A stretch of 64,000 nucleotides of DNA from Nitrospira sp. (GTDB lineage: Bacteria; Nitrospirota; Nitrospiria; Nitrospirales; Nitrospiraceae), in the NCBI GenBank assembly GCA_019636875.1, contig JAHBWR010000004.1, positions 1 through 64,000 on the forward strand, written 5' to 3'. Below are positions 1-8,579 of the stretch, one piece after another (the first letter of the stretch is position 1; each line of letters opens with the position of its first letter). The notes under the pieces were generated by a model that was given only the letters and a program-made list of their open reading frames with translations, had not been told where the DNA came from and made no database searches. The translations under genes and the position numbers were made by a program.

Positions 1-205
1 GGCCAAGGTCACGATCGATCAGGCCATCAAGACGGCTTCGGGGAAAGTGTCGGGCAAGGTTGTCGAGGCCGAATTGGAGAAAAAGCACAACACGCTCATC
101 TGGGAAGTCGAGATCGTTACGTCCGACAAGAAATTAATGGAGGTTCACATCGATGCCGCAACCGGCGCGGTGATTGACGTGGAGGAGGAGAAGTCTGTGA
201 AGTAA
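1..205 (+). CDS. PepSY-domain protein, C-terminal part (start lies outside the window)
   Basis: An open frame enters from the left edge (first whole codon at base 2) and stops at 203-205. The 67 visible residues have the PepSY pattern: a helix with conserved Ala and Lys, then two strands with a Trp-Glu-Val core, and the closing element IDAATGAVIDVEEE. PepSY domains are usually exported and are thought to act as inhibitory or protein-binding modules, often as small periplasmic proteins in pairs. Nothing can be said of the signal peptide or total length because the 5' end is missing. The next gene starts about 120 bases downstream on the same strand. The family assignment is good; the specific role is unknown. 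Confidence 0.75.
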   Translation, partial: AKVTIDQAIKTASGKVSGKVVEAELEKKHNTLIWEVEIVTSDKKLMEVHIDAATGAVIDVEEEKSVK

Positions 206-267
206 TGGGAGTACAAGCGGAAGCGCAACGCCGGGAATCTCACGCTGTCAATGGAGCGGATAGAACA

Positions 268-286
268 GTCACACTGGTGGTCACAC
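268..286. promoter_or_regulatory. Short direct repeat upstream of the HtrA-type gene
   Basis: GTCACAC occurs at 268-274 and again at 280-286, a 12-base period, about 40 bases before the proposed start of the protease gene. Such spacing fits tandem regulator half-sites, but no regulator can be named and the repeat is short enough to be chance. Confidence 0.2.
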
Positions 287-324
287 GGTAGTCTGACTTG
301 GTTGAACGATGTGGGCAAGGCTGG

Positions 325-1476
325 ATGGGTGTATTCAAAGAATCGGTGCGTTCGACACAGAGGTCGGGAGTCGCCTTCCTCGTCGTGTTGGCTATGTTGG
401 TCGCATTCGTCGTTGTGTTGTCATCGAGAGGTAACCGGGAACAATCGGCAGGACCGAGTTCTGATGGTCCCGAGGTGCAGACCCGTGCGGTGACAGCCTC
501 TCCGGCGCTCGAGAGTGATGAGCTTGCGACCATCGGGGTATTTGAACAGGCGAGTCCGTCGGTGGCCTTTATCATCAACAGGGCCGTCGGACGGGATTTC
601 TTCTCACTGAACCCGATTGAAGTCCCGCAAGGGTCGGGGTCCGGTGTTGTTTGGGACGAGTCAGGTCATATCATCACGAATTTCCACGTGGTGTACCGGG
701 CGGATGCCATTCTGGTCGTCCTCGGCGAACACGAGGAGTACGAAGCACGGGTGGTCGGCGTCGATCCCGACCATGATCTCGCGGTGCTGCGTATCCGGGC
801 GCCGAAGGACAAGTTGGTTCCGCTTCCGATCGGCAGCGCACATGATCTGCTGGTCGGTCAGAAGGTGCTCGCCATCGGGAACCCGTTCGGCCTCGACCAT
901 ACACTGACGACCGGGATCGTGAGCGCCATCGGACGAACGATCAAATCCATGACGGGTCGAACAATCGAGGGTGTGATTCAGACGGATGCGGCGATCAATC
1001 CGGGAAACTCGGGGGGGCCGCTCCTGGACAGTTCCGGGCGACTGATCGGCATCAATACTCAGATTGTCAGTTCGAGTGGGGCGTTTTCCGGCATCGGATT
1101 CGCGGTACCGGTTGATATGGTCAACCGGGTCGTCCCCCAGTTGATCACACATGGGAAAGTCATCAGGGCGGGCATCGGGGTATCGGTCGTCTCCGATCCG
1201 ATTGCCTCGCGGTTGGGGATACAGGGAGTGGTCATTCGGGAGGTGACGTTGGGTGGACCTGCTGAACGCGCCGGGATCGAGGGGCTTCGTTCCAGAGGTG
1301 GAAGGCAGATCTCGCTAGGAGATGTCGTGACGGCGATCGACGGCGAAGCGGTTCGGACGGTCGATGACCTATTGACCATCCTCGATCGTCACAAGGTCGG
1401 CGACAGTGTGAAGCTTGTAGTCGAACGGGAGGGGGCCTCGCGCACCGTGATGCTGACGCTGCAGGAGGTGGGCTGA
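325..1476 (+). CDS. HtrA/DegP-type serine protease with one PDZ domain, membrane anchored
   Basis: Trypsin-like periplasmic quality-control protease of 383 aa from the ATG at 325. A TTG 27 bases upstream would add 9 residues, but the ATG puts the anchor at the N terminus and has AAGG upstream. Residues 14-32 form one hydrophobic segment, so the protein is probably tethered with its catalytic part in the periplasm. The triad is visible: His121 (TNFHVV), Asp151 (DHDLAVL) and Ser229 (GNSGGPLL). One PDZ domain follows from about residue 280, with the usual GDVVTAIDGE element near 332-341. The length suits a one-PDZ DegS/HtrA-like protein rather than two-PDZ DegP. The family is expected to degrade or sense misfolded envelope proteins; which of these applies here is not shown by sequence. 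Confidence 0.92.
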   Translation: MGVFKESVRSTQRSGVAFLVVLAMLVAFVVVLSSRGNREQSAGPSSDGPEVQTRAVTASPALESDELATIGVFEQASPSVAFIINRAVGRDFFSLNPIEVPQGSGSGVVWDESGHIITNFHVVYRADAILVVLGEHEEYEARVVGVDPDHDLAVLRIRAPKDKLVPLPIGSAHDLLVGQKVLAIGNPFGLDHTLTTGIVSAIGRTIKSMTGRTIEGVIQTDAAINPGNSGGPLLDSSGRLIGINTQIVSSSGAFSGIGFAVPVDMVNRVVPQLITHGKVIRAGIGVSVVSDPIASRLGIQGVVIREVTLGGPAERAGIEGLRSRGGRQISLGDVVTAIDGEAVRTVDDLLTILDRHKVGDSVKLVVEREGASRTVMLTLQEVG

Positions 1477-1538
1477 GCGTCTGAGGCCTCTGTGTGAAAA
1501 TCATCAACGCACCGGAGAAGGAACGAGAGGAGGAAATC

Positions 1539-1763
1539 ATGCGAGAGGATTGTCGTTGTGGTGAGATGGCAGTTATGTTTCTGGCCGGATTGACGATCGG
1601 CACGATGACCGGATTATTGCTCGCTCCGCATTCAGGGGCCTACACAAGGCGGCAACTCCAGAACCTGGCGGAGGACGTGAAGGACCAGGCATCCGCTTTG
1701 GCGTCTGAGACCAAGCATGCCGTCGAAAACGTCGTGGAACAGGGAAAGCGGATCGTGAGCTGA
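1539..1763 (+). CDS. YtxH-like small membrane-associated protein (74 aa)
   Basis: The ATG at 1539 follows a strong AGAGGAGGAAATC ribosome site; a GTG at 1494 in the same frame lacks one. The protein has a short Cys-containing head (MREDCRCGE), one glycine-rich hydrophobic segment (about 10-29, ending LLLAPHSG) and an amphipathic Lys/Glu-rich helix ending KRIVS. This is the YtxH layout: a single membrane helix followed by a long charged helix. YtxH proteins are linked to general stress in several bacteria but have no defined biochemical role. Two paralogues sit at 59195 and 62119 and share the APxSG-xxTRRx segment. Confidence 0.8.
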   Translation: MREDCRCGEMAVMFLAGLTIGTMTGLLLAPHSGAYTRRQLQNLAEDVKDQASALASETKHAVENVVEQGKRIVS

Positions 1764-1785
1764 TCAATTACAAAGGGGAGGGGGC

Positions 1786-2367
1786 ATGAACAGGATTTTT
1801 CTTATCATCCTGACCATCGCCATACCGGCGATAGTGGGCGGCTGCACTCATTACTATACGGGTAAGCGCGACAATACAGTGCGGGGCTACGCGACGATCG
1901 TCGGAGAAGGGATCACGGGCGAAGCGGACTTGTACGAAGAGTACGAAGGCCGGGTCAGGATCAAGCTGAAGCTCGAAGGGACTGCGGCGAGCAAGCTGAC
2001 TCCCGGGCGCCACGCGATCCATATTCACGAAACCGGATTGTGCAACCCGTTATCGGCGGCGAAGGGTCACTATGACGGCAACCTCGATGCGCTGGTCAAC
2101 CCCGAGGCGAACGTCAGCCCGGGATTGGGGAATCATCCCTATCACCTGGGGGACCTCCCGAACCTCAAGGTGAGCGAAGACCGGAAAGGTTCACTCTATA
2201 CCATTACCAGCCGGGTGACGTTGTCGGATGGCTTGAATACACTCTTCGATCAGGACGGGAGCGCCTTGATCGTGCATGAGTTGGAAGACCAGTATCTCCC
2301 CGATCCACCGACGACAGACGGGCCAGGCGGACCCCGGATCGCCTGCGGCGTGATTGTGAAGAGATAG
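1786..2367 (+). CDS. sodC: Cu/Zn superoxide dismutase, lipoprotein
   Basis: 193 aa with a lipoprotein signal (hydrophobic 4-18, lipobox IVGGC, lipidated Cys20), so it should be anchored in the periplasm. It dismutates superoxide to oxygen and peroxide. Metal ligands fit the SodC pattern: His79 and His81 (HIHETG), His95 as likely bridging His, His117, His120 and Asp123 (HLGDLPNL) for zinc, and His164 (IVHELED) for copper. Cys86 and Cys187 are placed for the conserved disulphide. The C-terminal GGPRIACGVI matches the family. It lies 14 bases ahead of the GAPDH gene on the same strand and could be co-transcribed with it. The lysine-rich 54-72 stretch is less typical but the core is intact. Confidence 0.9.
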   Translation: MNRIFLIILTIAIPAIVGGCTHYYTGKRDNTVRGYATIVGEGITGEADLYEEYEGRVRIKLKLEGTAASKLTPGRHAIHIHETGLCNPLSAAKGHYDGNLDALVNPEANVSPGLGNHPYHLGDLPNLKVSEDRKGSLYTITSRVTLSDGLNTLFDQDGSALIVHELEDQYLPDPPTTDGPGGPRIACGVIVKR

Positions 2368-2381
2368 CAAGGAGGAAGACG

Positions 2382-3380
2382 ATGCCTAACGTCGCCATCA
2401 ATGGATTCGGACGTATCGGCCGAGCGGTGTTCAAAATTCTACGTGAGTCGTCGGACGTACGCGTCGTCGCGGTCAACGACTTGGCTCCGATCGAGAACTT
2501 GGCCTATCTGCTCCGGTACGACACGGTGTATGGACGGTACGGCAAGAGGGTTACGACGGAGAACGACACGTTACTCGTCGATGGGACCAGGTATCCCTTT
2601 TACAGCGAAACCGATCCCGCCCGACTACCTTGGCGGCAGGCCGGTGTGGACCTTGTGTTCGAATGCACCGGGGTCTTCAACAAGCGGCCCCAACTAGAGC
2701 CTCATCTCAAAGCCGGGGCACAATACGTCTTATTGTCGGCTCCTGGGAAAGATGAGGAGATCGTGACGGTCGTCCATGGTGTCAATCGGCCGCCGGACGG
2801 ACAGAATCGAATCGTCTCCTGTGCGAGTTGCACGACCAACTGCATCACACCCGTCATTGAAATCCTCGGACGACGGATCGGGCTCCGAAAGGCCGTCATG
2901 ACCACCGTGCATGGCTACACAGCCTCTCAATCGACCGTTGACGCGCCCAAGAGGAAAATCCGAAGTGGACGAGCCGCGGCCGCGAACCTGATTCCGGCGA
3001 CGACCGGGGCGGCGGTCGCCACGACGAAGGCGCTTCCCCAGTATCGCGGAAAATTCGATGGTGTGGCGGTGCGTGTGCCTGTGCCGGACGGCTCCCTCGC
3101 GGATATTGTGTTGGTCTCAACCAAGTCGACGACCGTCGAGGAAGTGAATGGCGTATTGAAGGAAGAATCGGAGAGCGAGCGCTATCGGGGCATTGTCGCG
3201 GTCACCGAAGACCCCGTAGTGTCCTCCGACATCATTCGCGAACCCTATGCGGCTATCGTCGATCTGGCGCTCACGCAGGTCATCGACGGGGATCTTGTGA
3301 AAGTTATGTGCTGGTATGACAACGAATGGGGGTATGCCAACCAGATGGTGCGCGAGGCTCGCCGCCTCCTGCATCTCTAA
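2382..3380 (+). CDS. gap: Glyceraldehyde-3-phosphate dehydrogenase, type I
   Basis: Cytoplasmic NAD(P)-dependent oxidation of glyceraldehyde-3-phosphate to 1,3-bisphosphoglycerate, or the reverse in gluconeogenesis. 332 aa is the normal length. The Rossmann start GFGRIGR is at 8-14, Asp33 after AVN suggests NAD preference, the catalytic Cys150 lies in SCASCTTNC and its partner His177 in TTVHGYT. The C-terminal WYDNEWGYANQMV is diagnostic. The ATG follows AAGGAGGA. It sits between sodC and a CysQ-like gene, away from any pgk, so this may be a second or dedicated GAPDH; the rest of the genome is needed to tell. Confidence 0.96.
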   Translation: MPNVAINGFGRIGRAVFKILRESSDVRVVAVNDLAPIENLAYLLRYDTVYGRYGKRVTTENDTLLVDGTRYPFYSETDPARLPWRQAGVDLVFECTGVFNKRPQLEPHLKAGAQYVLLSAPGKDEEIVTVVHGVNRPPDGQNRIVSCASCTTNCITPVIEILGRRIGLRKAVMTTVHGYTASQSTVDAPKRKIRSGRAAAANLIPATTGAAVATTKALPQYRGKFDGVAVRVPVPDGSLADIVLVSTKSTTVEEVNGVLKEESESERYRGIVAVTEDPVVSSDIIREPYAAIVDLALTQVIDGDLVKVMCWYDNEWGYANQMVREARRLLHL

Positions 3381-3389
3381 CAGGGTTTT

Positions 3390-4223
3390 GTGAGCGCTTC
3401 CATGGGTGATGGGTATACGAGAGAGCAGGAAGTCATAGCGGATCTTGCAAGGATTGCCGGCCAAGCGATCCTCGAAGTCTACGCTTCCAGTTTCGAAGTC
3501 CGTTATAAGGGGCCGGACGATCCGGTGACGGATGCCGATCTGAGAGCAGAGGAGATCATCGTCTCATGTCTCTCACGAGGATTTCCCGCGGATGGAATCG
3601 TGTCGGAGGAACGTCCGGTATCGGAAGAAGCCCGTCGGAAAACACGCGTCTGGTACGTCGATCCCCTCGACGGGACCGGCGAGTTCGTTGCTCGCACGGG
3701 AGAGTTTGCCGTGATCATTGGATTGCTGGAACAGGGGGTGTCGAAATTCGGAGTCATCTATCGTCCTGTCGATGATGTGCTGTACGCGGGCATCCGCGAT
3801 GAGAGCGCGTGGATCATCACAGGGGGTGAACGAAGACGAACCAGAGTTTCTGAGGCGGCCCCACCGCATCCGTTGCGTCTGGCGGTTTCGCGATCCCATC
3901 GCCACCAGACGATGGACCGCATCAAAGCTCGATTAGGAACGGCGGTGACGGAAGTCTCTTGCGGAAGCGTCGGGGCCAAGATCGGGTTGCTCCTGTCCGG
4001 TCTGGCCGATGTTTATGTGGAACCGTCACCCTATACGAGCAAGTGGGATGTCTGCGGGGTCGAGGCGATTTTGCGCGGCGCAGACGGATGTCTGAGCGAT
4101 ATGGCGGGAGGGCCGATAGAGTATGATGGGCCCGACGTGAGGAACCGACGAGGATTTGTCGCGACGAACCGCGCCTGTCATAACGATGTGCTGGCTGCGA
4201 TCTCTGCGTCAGGTTTGACATGA
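3390..4223 (+). CDS. cysQ: Inositol-monophosphatase-family phosphatase, CysQ-like (3'(2'),5'-bisphosphate nucleotidase)
   Basis: 277 aa from GTG 3390; an ATG at 3402 is an alternative but has no ribosome site. Family metal-binding motifs are present: DPVTDADLRAE near 44-54, SEERP near 72-76, the DPLDGTGEF signature at 91-99 and WDVCGVEAIL near residue 220. Mg2+-dependent, Li+-sensitive enzymes of this family hydrolyse PAP/PAPS, inositol phosphates or fructose-1,6-bisphosphate. The LDGTGEF form and the overall length favour CysQ over FBPase. Because it is 9 bases behind gap, a sugar-phosphate substrate in gluconeogenesis cannot be ruled out from sequence. Confidence 0.8.
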   Translation: MSASMGDGYTREQEVIADLARIAGQAILEVYASSFEVRYKGPDDPVTDADLRAEEIIVSCLSRGFPADGIVSEERPVSEEARRKTRVWYVDPLDGTGEFVARTGEFAVIIGLLEQGVSKFGVIYRPVDDVLYAGIRDESAWIITGGERRRTRVSEAAPPHPLRLAVSRSHRHQTMDRIKARLGTAVTEVSCGSVGAKIGLLLSGLADVYVEPSPYTSKWDVCGVEAILRGADGCLSDMAGGPIEYDGPDVRNRRGFVATNRACHNDVLAAISASGLT

Positions 4224-4264
4224 GAGCAGCAGACTCGACCCACGGACCATCATTGTGAGGAGTC

Positions 4265-6199
4265 ATGAGGCAACAACAGTACCCTATTCCTGATGAGTTT
4301 CGAAAACATGCCCATATCACCGAGGAACGGTATCAGGAGCTGTATCGACGTTCGATCGATGATTCCGAAGGGTTCTGGAGCGAGCAGGCCGACCAGTTTG
4401 TGAGCTGGTCTGCACGCTGGAACAAGGTGCTCGATTGGGATTTCTTGAAAGGGCATGTCCGTTGGTTTGAAGGAGGGCGGCTGAACGCCTGTTTCAACTG
4501 TGTCGACCGCCATCTGGCGACGTGTGGCGCTCGGACGGCGATCATTTGGGAGGGAAATGAGCCTGGTGAGAGTCGTACGATCACCTATCGCGAATTGCAT
4601 GAACAGGTCTGCCGACTGGCGAACGTGCTCAAGGATCGTGGCATCGGTAAGGGCGACCGGGTATGCCTCTACATGCCGATGGTTCCCGAAGCCGTCTTTG
4701 CCATGCTCGCCTGCGCCCGCATCGGCGCGATCCATTCAGTCGTGTTTGCCGGGTTTTCAGCCGAGGCTTTCAAACATCGTGTTCAGGACAGTGCGTGCCG
4801 TGTGGTCATTACCGTCGACGGCTATCGGCATGGCAACAAGGCCATCGATCACAAGGCGAAGACGGATCAGGCGTTAAGAGAGTGCCCAGGCGTCAAAACG
4901 GTCTTGGTCGTCAAACGGCTCGGTGGGGAGATCACCTGGGATCGCTCGCGCGATGCCTGGTACCACGAGGCGATGGCCGCCAGTTCGTCCGAATGCCCGG
5001 TGGTGGAGATGGACGCCGAGGATCCGCTGTTTATCCTCTATACCTCCGGCTCCACGGGGAAACCGAAGGGCGTTGTCCATACAACCGGCGGCTATCTGTT
5101 GTTCGCCGCCATGTCACATCGCTATGCCTTCGATTACCATGATGGTGAGGTGTACTGGTGTACGGCGGATATCGGCTGGGTGACCGGCCATACCTATACC
5201 GTCTATGGACCGTTGACCAACGGGGCGATTACGCTGCTCTTTGAAGGAGTTCCAAGTTATCCCGACCACTCTCGTCTGTGGCAGCTGGTGGACAAGCACC
5301 AGGTCGCGATTTTCTATACGGCGCCCACGGCGATCCGTTCTTTGATGGCGCAAGGTGATGATCCGGTGAAGAAAACCAGCCGCCGGAGCCTGCGCATGCT
5401 GGGTAGCGTCGGGGAACCGATCGATCCCAAGTCATGGGACTGGTTCCATCGCGTCGTCGGCGAGCAGCGCTGCCCCATTGCCGACACCTGGTGGCAAACG
5501 GAAACCGGCGGGTTGTTATTGACTCCCTTGCCGGGGGCCATGCCGTTGAAACCCGGTTCGGTCGCAAAACCGTTTTTCGGCGTGGTCCCGGCCATCGTGG
5601 ATGAGAAAGGGCACATTCTCGAGGGAGAAGCCCAAGGCCGCCTGGTCATGACCAAGCCTTGGCCTGCACTGGCGCGCACGATTCACGGAAGCCATGAGCG
5701 GTATCTCAAGACTTATTTCAGTCGATTCCCTGGGCTTTATGACACCGAAGACGGCGCTCGGCGCGACGCCGATGGGTATTATTGGATCACAGGACGAATC
5801 GACGACGTCTTGAACGTGTCCGGTCACCGCATGGGGACGGCCGAGTTGGAAAGTGCGCTGGCGAAACATCCGGATGTGGCTGAAGCCTCCGTCGTCGGGT
5901 TTCCCCATGAGATCAAAGGCCAGGGGATTTATGCCTACGTGGTGCCGAAGCAAGGGGTGACGCCATCGGAAACGTTGCGCGCTGGACTTCTCGAACAGAT
6001 ACGGCAGGAAATCGGCCCGATCGCCAAACCTGACTACATCCAATGGACTGAGGCGCTTCCCAAGACTCGCTCGGGGAAAATTATGCGGCGCATCCTGCGC
6101 AAGATTGCGGCGAACGAGTTGGGTGATCTGGGAGATACTTCGACCTTGGCTGATCCCTCGGTTGTTGATGCCTTGATCGCCAATCGCAAGAAGGTCTGA
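4265..6199 (+). CDS. acs: Acetyl-CoA synthetase (AMP-forming)
   Basis: Converts acetate, ATP and CoA to acetyl-CoA through acetyl-AMP in the cytoplasm. 644 aa is the family length. The N-terminal Acs extension is followed by the adenylation core: phosphate loop [11 protein letters not shown] from residue 259, TWWQTETGG near 410-420, [13 protein letters not shown] around 520, and the catalytic/acetylatable Lys605 in [10 protein letters not shown]. The ATG sits directly behind GAGGAG. With the downstream oxoacid:ferredoxin oxidoreductase it could feed acetate carbon to pyruvate. No acetyltransferase or deacetylase gene lies next to it, so control by lysine acetylation is possible but not shown. 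Confidence 0.97.
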   Translation: MRQQQYPIPDEFRKHAHITEERYQELYRRSIDDSEGFWSEQADQFVSWSARWNKVLDWDFLKGHVRWFEGGRLNACFNCVDRHLATCGARTAIIWEGNEPGESRTITYRELHEQVCRLANVLKDRGIGKGDRVCLYMPMVPEAVFAMLACARIGAIHSVVFAGFSAEAFKHRVQDSACRVVITVDGYRHGNKAIDHKAKTDQALRECPGVKTVLVVKRLGGEITWDRSRDAWYHEAMAASSSECPVVEMDAEDPLFILYTSGSTGKPKGVVHTTGGYLLFAAMSHRYAFDYHDGEVYWCTADIGWVTGHTYTVYGPLTNGAITLLFEGVPSYPDHSRLWQLVDKHQVAIFYTAPTAIRSLMAQGDDPVKKTSRRSLRMLGSVGEPIDPKSWDWFHRVVGEQRCPIADTWWQTETGGLLLTPLPGAMPLKPGSVAKPFFGVVPAIVDEKGHILEGEAQGRLVMTKPWPALARTIHGSHERYLKTYFSRFPGLYDTEDGARRDADGYYWITGRIDDVLNVSGHRMGTAELESALAKHPDVAEASVVGFPHEIKGQGIYAYVVPKQGVTPSETLRAGLLEQIRQEIGPIAKPDYIQWTEALPKTRSGKIMRRILRKIAANELGDLGDTSTLADPSVVDALIANRKKV

Positions 6200-6307
6200 T
6201 CACACGCGTAGACGACACCACTCGTGTGCTGATAGCCATGAATGAGCCGGATCAGTCGACTGTGGAAGGTCTCTTGACTGGATATGCTTGATCGAAAGGA
6301 GGACGTG

Positions 6308-6889
6308 ATGCCATCGAGGAAGGCGCTTGCTGGATTGTTGGGCCTTATGCTGTGCCTATTCGTAGCGTGGGGGTCGGGTTGGGCCGGCAAGGACTCGGCC
6401 ATGGTACCCGCGGAAACCGTCGTGGATTACATTTATGCCGTGTTGGCCTCCGACCGGACTTTTTACACCGTCCATGTTGTGGAGCGGATGCAACAGCGTG
6501 GAGTGATCGAATCCTCCGAACGCTGGCGTTCGGAAAGCGCATTGCCGTTACCCGCACAGTTTGTGCAGGAGTCATCGAGCTTAGCGGCGCTCACCGGGGT
6601 CAAGGTGCGGTACGGTCTGATCAGCCTCAACCCCATCAACAAATTGAGCGGACCTGCGACCGAGTTTGAGAAAAAGGGGATGGAGGCCATCATGGCGGAA
6701 CCGGATCGTCCCTATAAGGGGTTTGTGATGGAAGGAGGAGAACGACGGTTTGAAGCCTTGTACGCTGACCGGGCGGTCTCGCCTGTCTGCGTCACATGCC
6801 ATAACGCGCACCCGCAAAGCCCCAAGCGAGATTATCAACTTAACGATGTGCTGGGAGTGGTCTCAATTTCCATCCCGGTTCCTGGTTGA
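6308..6889 (+). CDS. Exported c-type haem protein, DUF3365/Tll0287-like
   Basis: 193 aa from the ATG at 6308, placed behind AAAGGAGG; an upstream in-frame ATG at 6284 would put the signal peptide internally. Signal peptide about 1-27 (hydrophobic LLGLMLCLFVAW, likely cut after GWAG). The fold carries a single CxxCH haem site (VCVTCHNAHP) near residue 165, followed by the DVLGVVSISIPV strand typical of DUF3365 domains, which occur alone or as sensor inputs. Here there is no kinase or cyclase part, so it is a free periplasmic haem protein, perhaps a redox sensor or small electron carrier. Its 3' end overlaps the convergent TPR gene by 27 bases. Confidence 0.78.
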   Translation: MPSRKALAGLLGLMLCLFVAWGSGWAGKDSAMVPAETVVDYIYAVLASDRTFYTVHVVERMQQRGVIESSERWRSESALPLPAQFVQESSSLAALTGVKVRYGLISLNPINKLSGPATEFEKKGMEAIMAEPDRPYKGFVMEGGERRFEALYADRAVSPVCVTCHNAHPQSPKRDYQLNDVLGVVSISIPVPG

Positions 6890-8557
6890 GTGGAGCGTTT
6901 GGTCAAGGCCTTGCTGAGACCAGAGGTTTTTTGGGAAACGTCCCAGATCTTCACGAAATGCCTGCTCGGCTTCATCGAGGCGTCCAGCCTTGACCAACAG
7001 TATGCCGAGTTCTTGTCTCACCGGCACCGTCCACTCCGGCGGCTCGCCGTACACGAGCGTGTCTTCAAGACTCGCGGCTTCTCGGAGATGATCGATTGCT
7101 TGAGATAGATTGCCTTTGGCGGCAGCGATGTGGCCGGCAAGCACCTCTTCGGCGATTTTCAGTACGGCCCCGACGGTGTTGAATTCAAGGTGCAGTGACT
7201 TCACGTTGGAATCCTGAGCGATGGTGCGCAGTTGGATCTGCGTGGCGTCGGCGGCTTTGATGTGGCCACGTGCTGCCAGCGCTCGACCATGGGCGTAGAG
7301 CCAGATCGCACGGGCGTGCGGCAGATCCTGTGCAGGCTCATCTGCTGCCAGTAATTCGTCCCAGCGTCCGAACCGCACACGCATCTGTAGATGGCGAGTC
7401 TGGTGGTGCTGGAGAAAGACCATCCCTGGCTCGCGCAGCAGCTCCTTGGGTACCAGAGAGGCCATCTTATCGGCGGAGTCGATGGCCTGCTTCTCACGGC
7501 CGATCATGCTCGCCGCGAATGCCAAGAAGTCATAATTATGCGGGTAGTACCCAAGCACATAGATGCCGGCCGCAGGACTTTGGTCGCGAATGTAGGATTC
7601 ATCGGCATGCACCGCATGTTCGTTGGCCTTGATGGCATCCTCGTACCGGCCGACTCGAATGTAGATATGGCCAGGCATATGGACGAGGTGCCCCGCTCCC
7701 GGCATCAGGCCCGCGAGGCGCTCGGCTACCTTGACCGCTCGTTCCGGGTGGACCGCCTCGACCGCATGAATGTACAAGTGGTTGGCCCCCGGGTGGTTGG
7801 GATTTGCGGCTAAGACCTGCTCGAGTTGTGACAAGAGCTTGACCGTATGTGCCTTTGGATTGCCCTCACTGCTCCAGTAGTCCCATGGGCTTAAGTCCAT
7901 CAGCGATTCCGCATACAAGGTCTTAGCTTCCATGTCGTCCGGGAACCGGAGGACGACATCCCTCATTGCGCGCGCATAGGCGATATCTAGTTGGTCGCGA
8001 TCGCTCGGTGGTTCAGCTGCGTATCGCGTCGCGAGTGCCCGGATCATGGCATGTTCACGCGCGCTCACCTTTTTCTCAAGCTTGAGCGCCGGCTGAAGTG
8101 CACGATACGCGAGACGGCTGCTGGCGCCATCCATCGGCGCATTGATATTGGGACCGTAGGCAAGCGCGATACCCCAATAGCACATGGCGCAGTCGGGATC
8201 GATCTGAGTCCCCTGCTCGAAGGACCGGATGGCTTCCTGGTGGTTGAACGCGTAGTACAACCGTAACCCTTGATCAAAGTACTGCTGCGCGAGCGGTCGG
8301 TCGGTCGTGATCCGATAATGATGCCCACCCAGGTCTTGATACAGCGGCACCTGAGTTGACTCAGTTGCCTCAACCCCAGCGCCGCCGTGTTCCGGCGCGG
8401 CTTGCACGCCAGCGACTTCAAACAGGAGCAGGGCAGCCAGTACTGTCAGGTGTTGCGCCAGTATCCAGCCCGAGCTGTTGGGGCGAACCGAAGACGAGAA
8501 GATTGTCGTCAAGGCCTGTCGATCAGCCTGAAGCTCGGTCCGGTCATCATGTTTCAT
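6863..8557 (-). CDS. Tetratricopeptide-repeat protein, probably exported
   Basis: 564 aa. The ATG at 8557 follows TGAGGT. Residues 1-31 are polar, then 32-52 are hydrophobic and end in VQAAPEHGG, so it is an exported protein with a long n-region, or the true start is further in. From about residue 85 there are repeated TPR helices (YFDQGLRLYYAFNHQEAI; MCYWGIALAYGPNIN; GRYEDAIKANEHAV; GRLDEAEQAF). Such proteins are scaffolds; this one resembles uncharacterised 60-kDa TPR proteins of environmental bacteria, and no partner can be named. It overlaps the haem-protein gene tail to tail and lies 22 bases ahead of nothing else on its strand except the site-2 protease upstream. Confidence 0.8.
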   Translation of the reverse strand: MKHDDRTELQADRQALTTIFSSSVRPNSSGWILAQHLTVLAALLLFEVAGVQAAPEHGGAGVEATESTQVPLYQDLGGHHYRITTDRPLAQQYFDQGLRLYYAFNHQEAIRSFEQGTQIDPDCAMCYWGIALAYGPNINAPMDGASSRLAYRALQPALKLEKKVSAREHAMIRALATRYAAEPPSDRDQLDIAYARAMRDVVLRFPDDMEAKTLYAESLMDLSPWDYWSSEGNPKAHTVKLLSQLEQVLAANPNHPGANHLYIHAVEAVHPERAVKVAERLAGLMPGAGHLVHMPGHIYIRVGRYEDAIKANEHAVHADESYIRDQSPAAGIYVLGYYPHNYDFLAFAASMIGREKQAIDSADKMASLVPKELLREPGMVFLQHHQTRHLQMRVRFGRWDELLAADEPAQDLPHARAIWLYAHGRALAARGHIKAADATQIQLRTIAQDSNVKSLHLEFNTVGAVLKIAEEVLAGHIAAAKGNLSQAIDHLREAASLEDTLVYGEPPEWTVPVRQELGILLVKAGRLDEAEQAFREDLGRFPKNLWSQQGLDQTLHSTRNRDGN

Positions 8558-8579
8558 GGTGGTACCTCACAGAATGAAA

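Noticed and set aside
6203-6234. CACACG/CGTGTG repeat after acs as a terminator
   Set aside because: Six pairs across a 16-base loop with no T-run.
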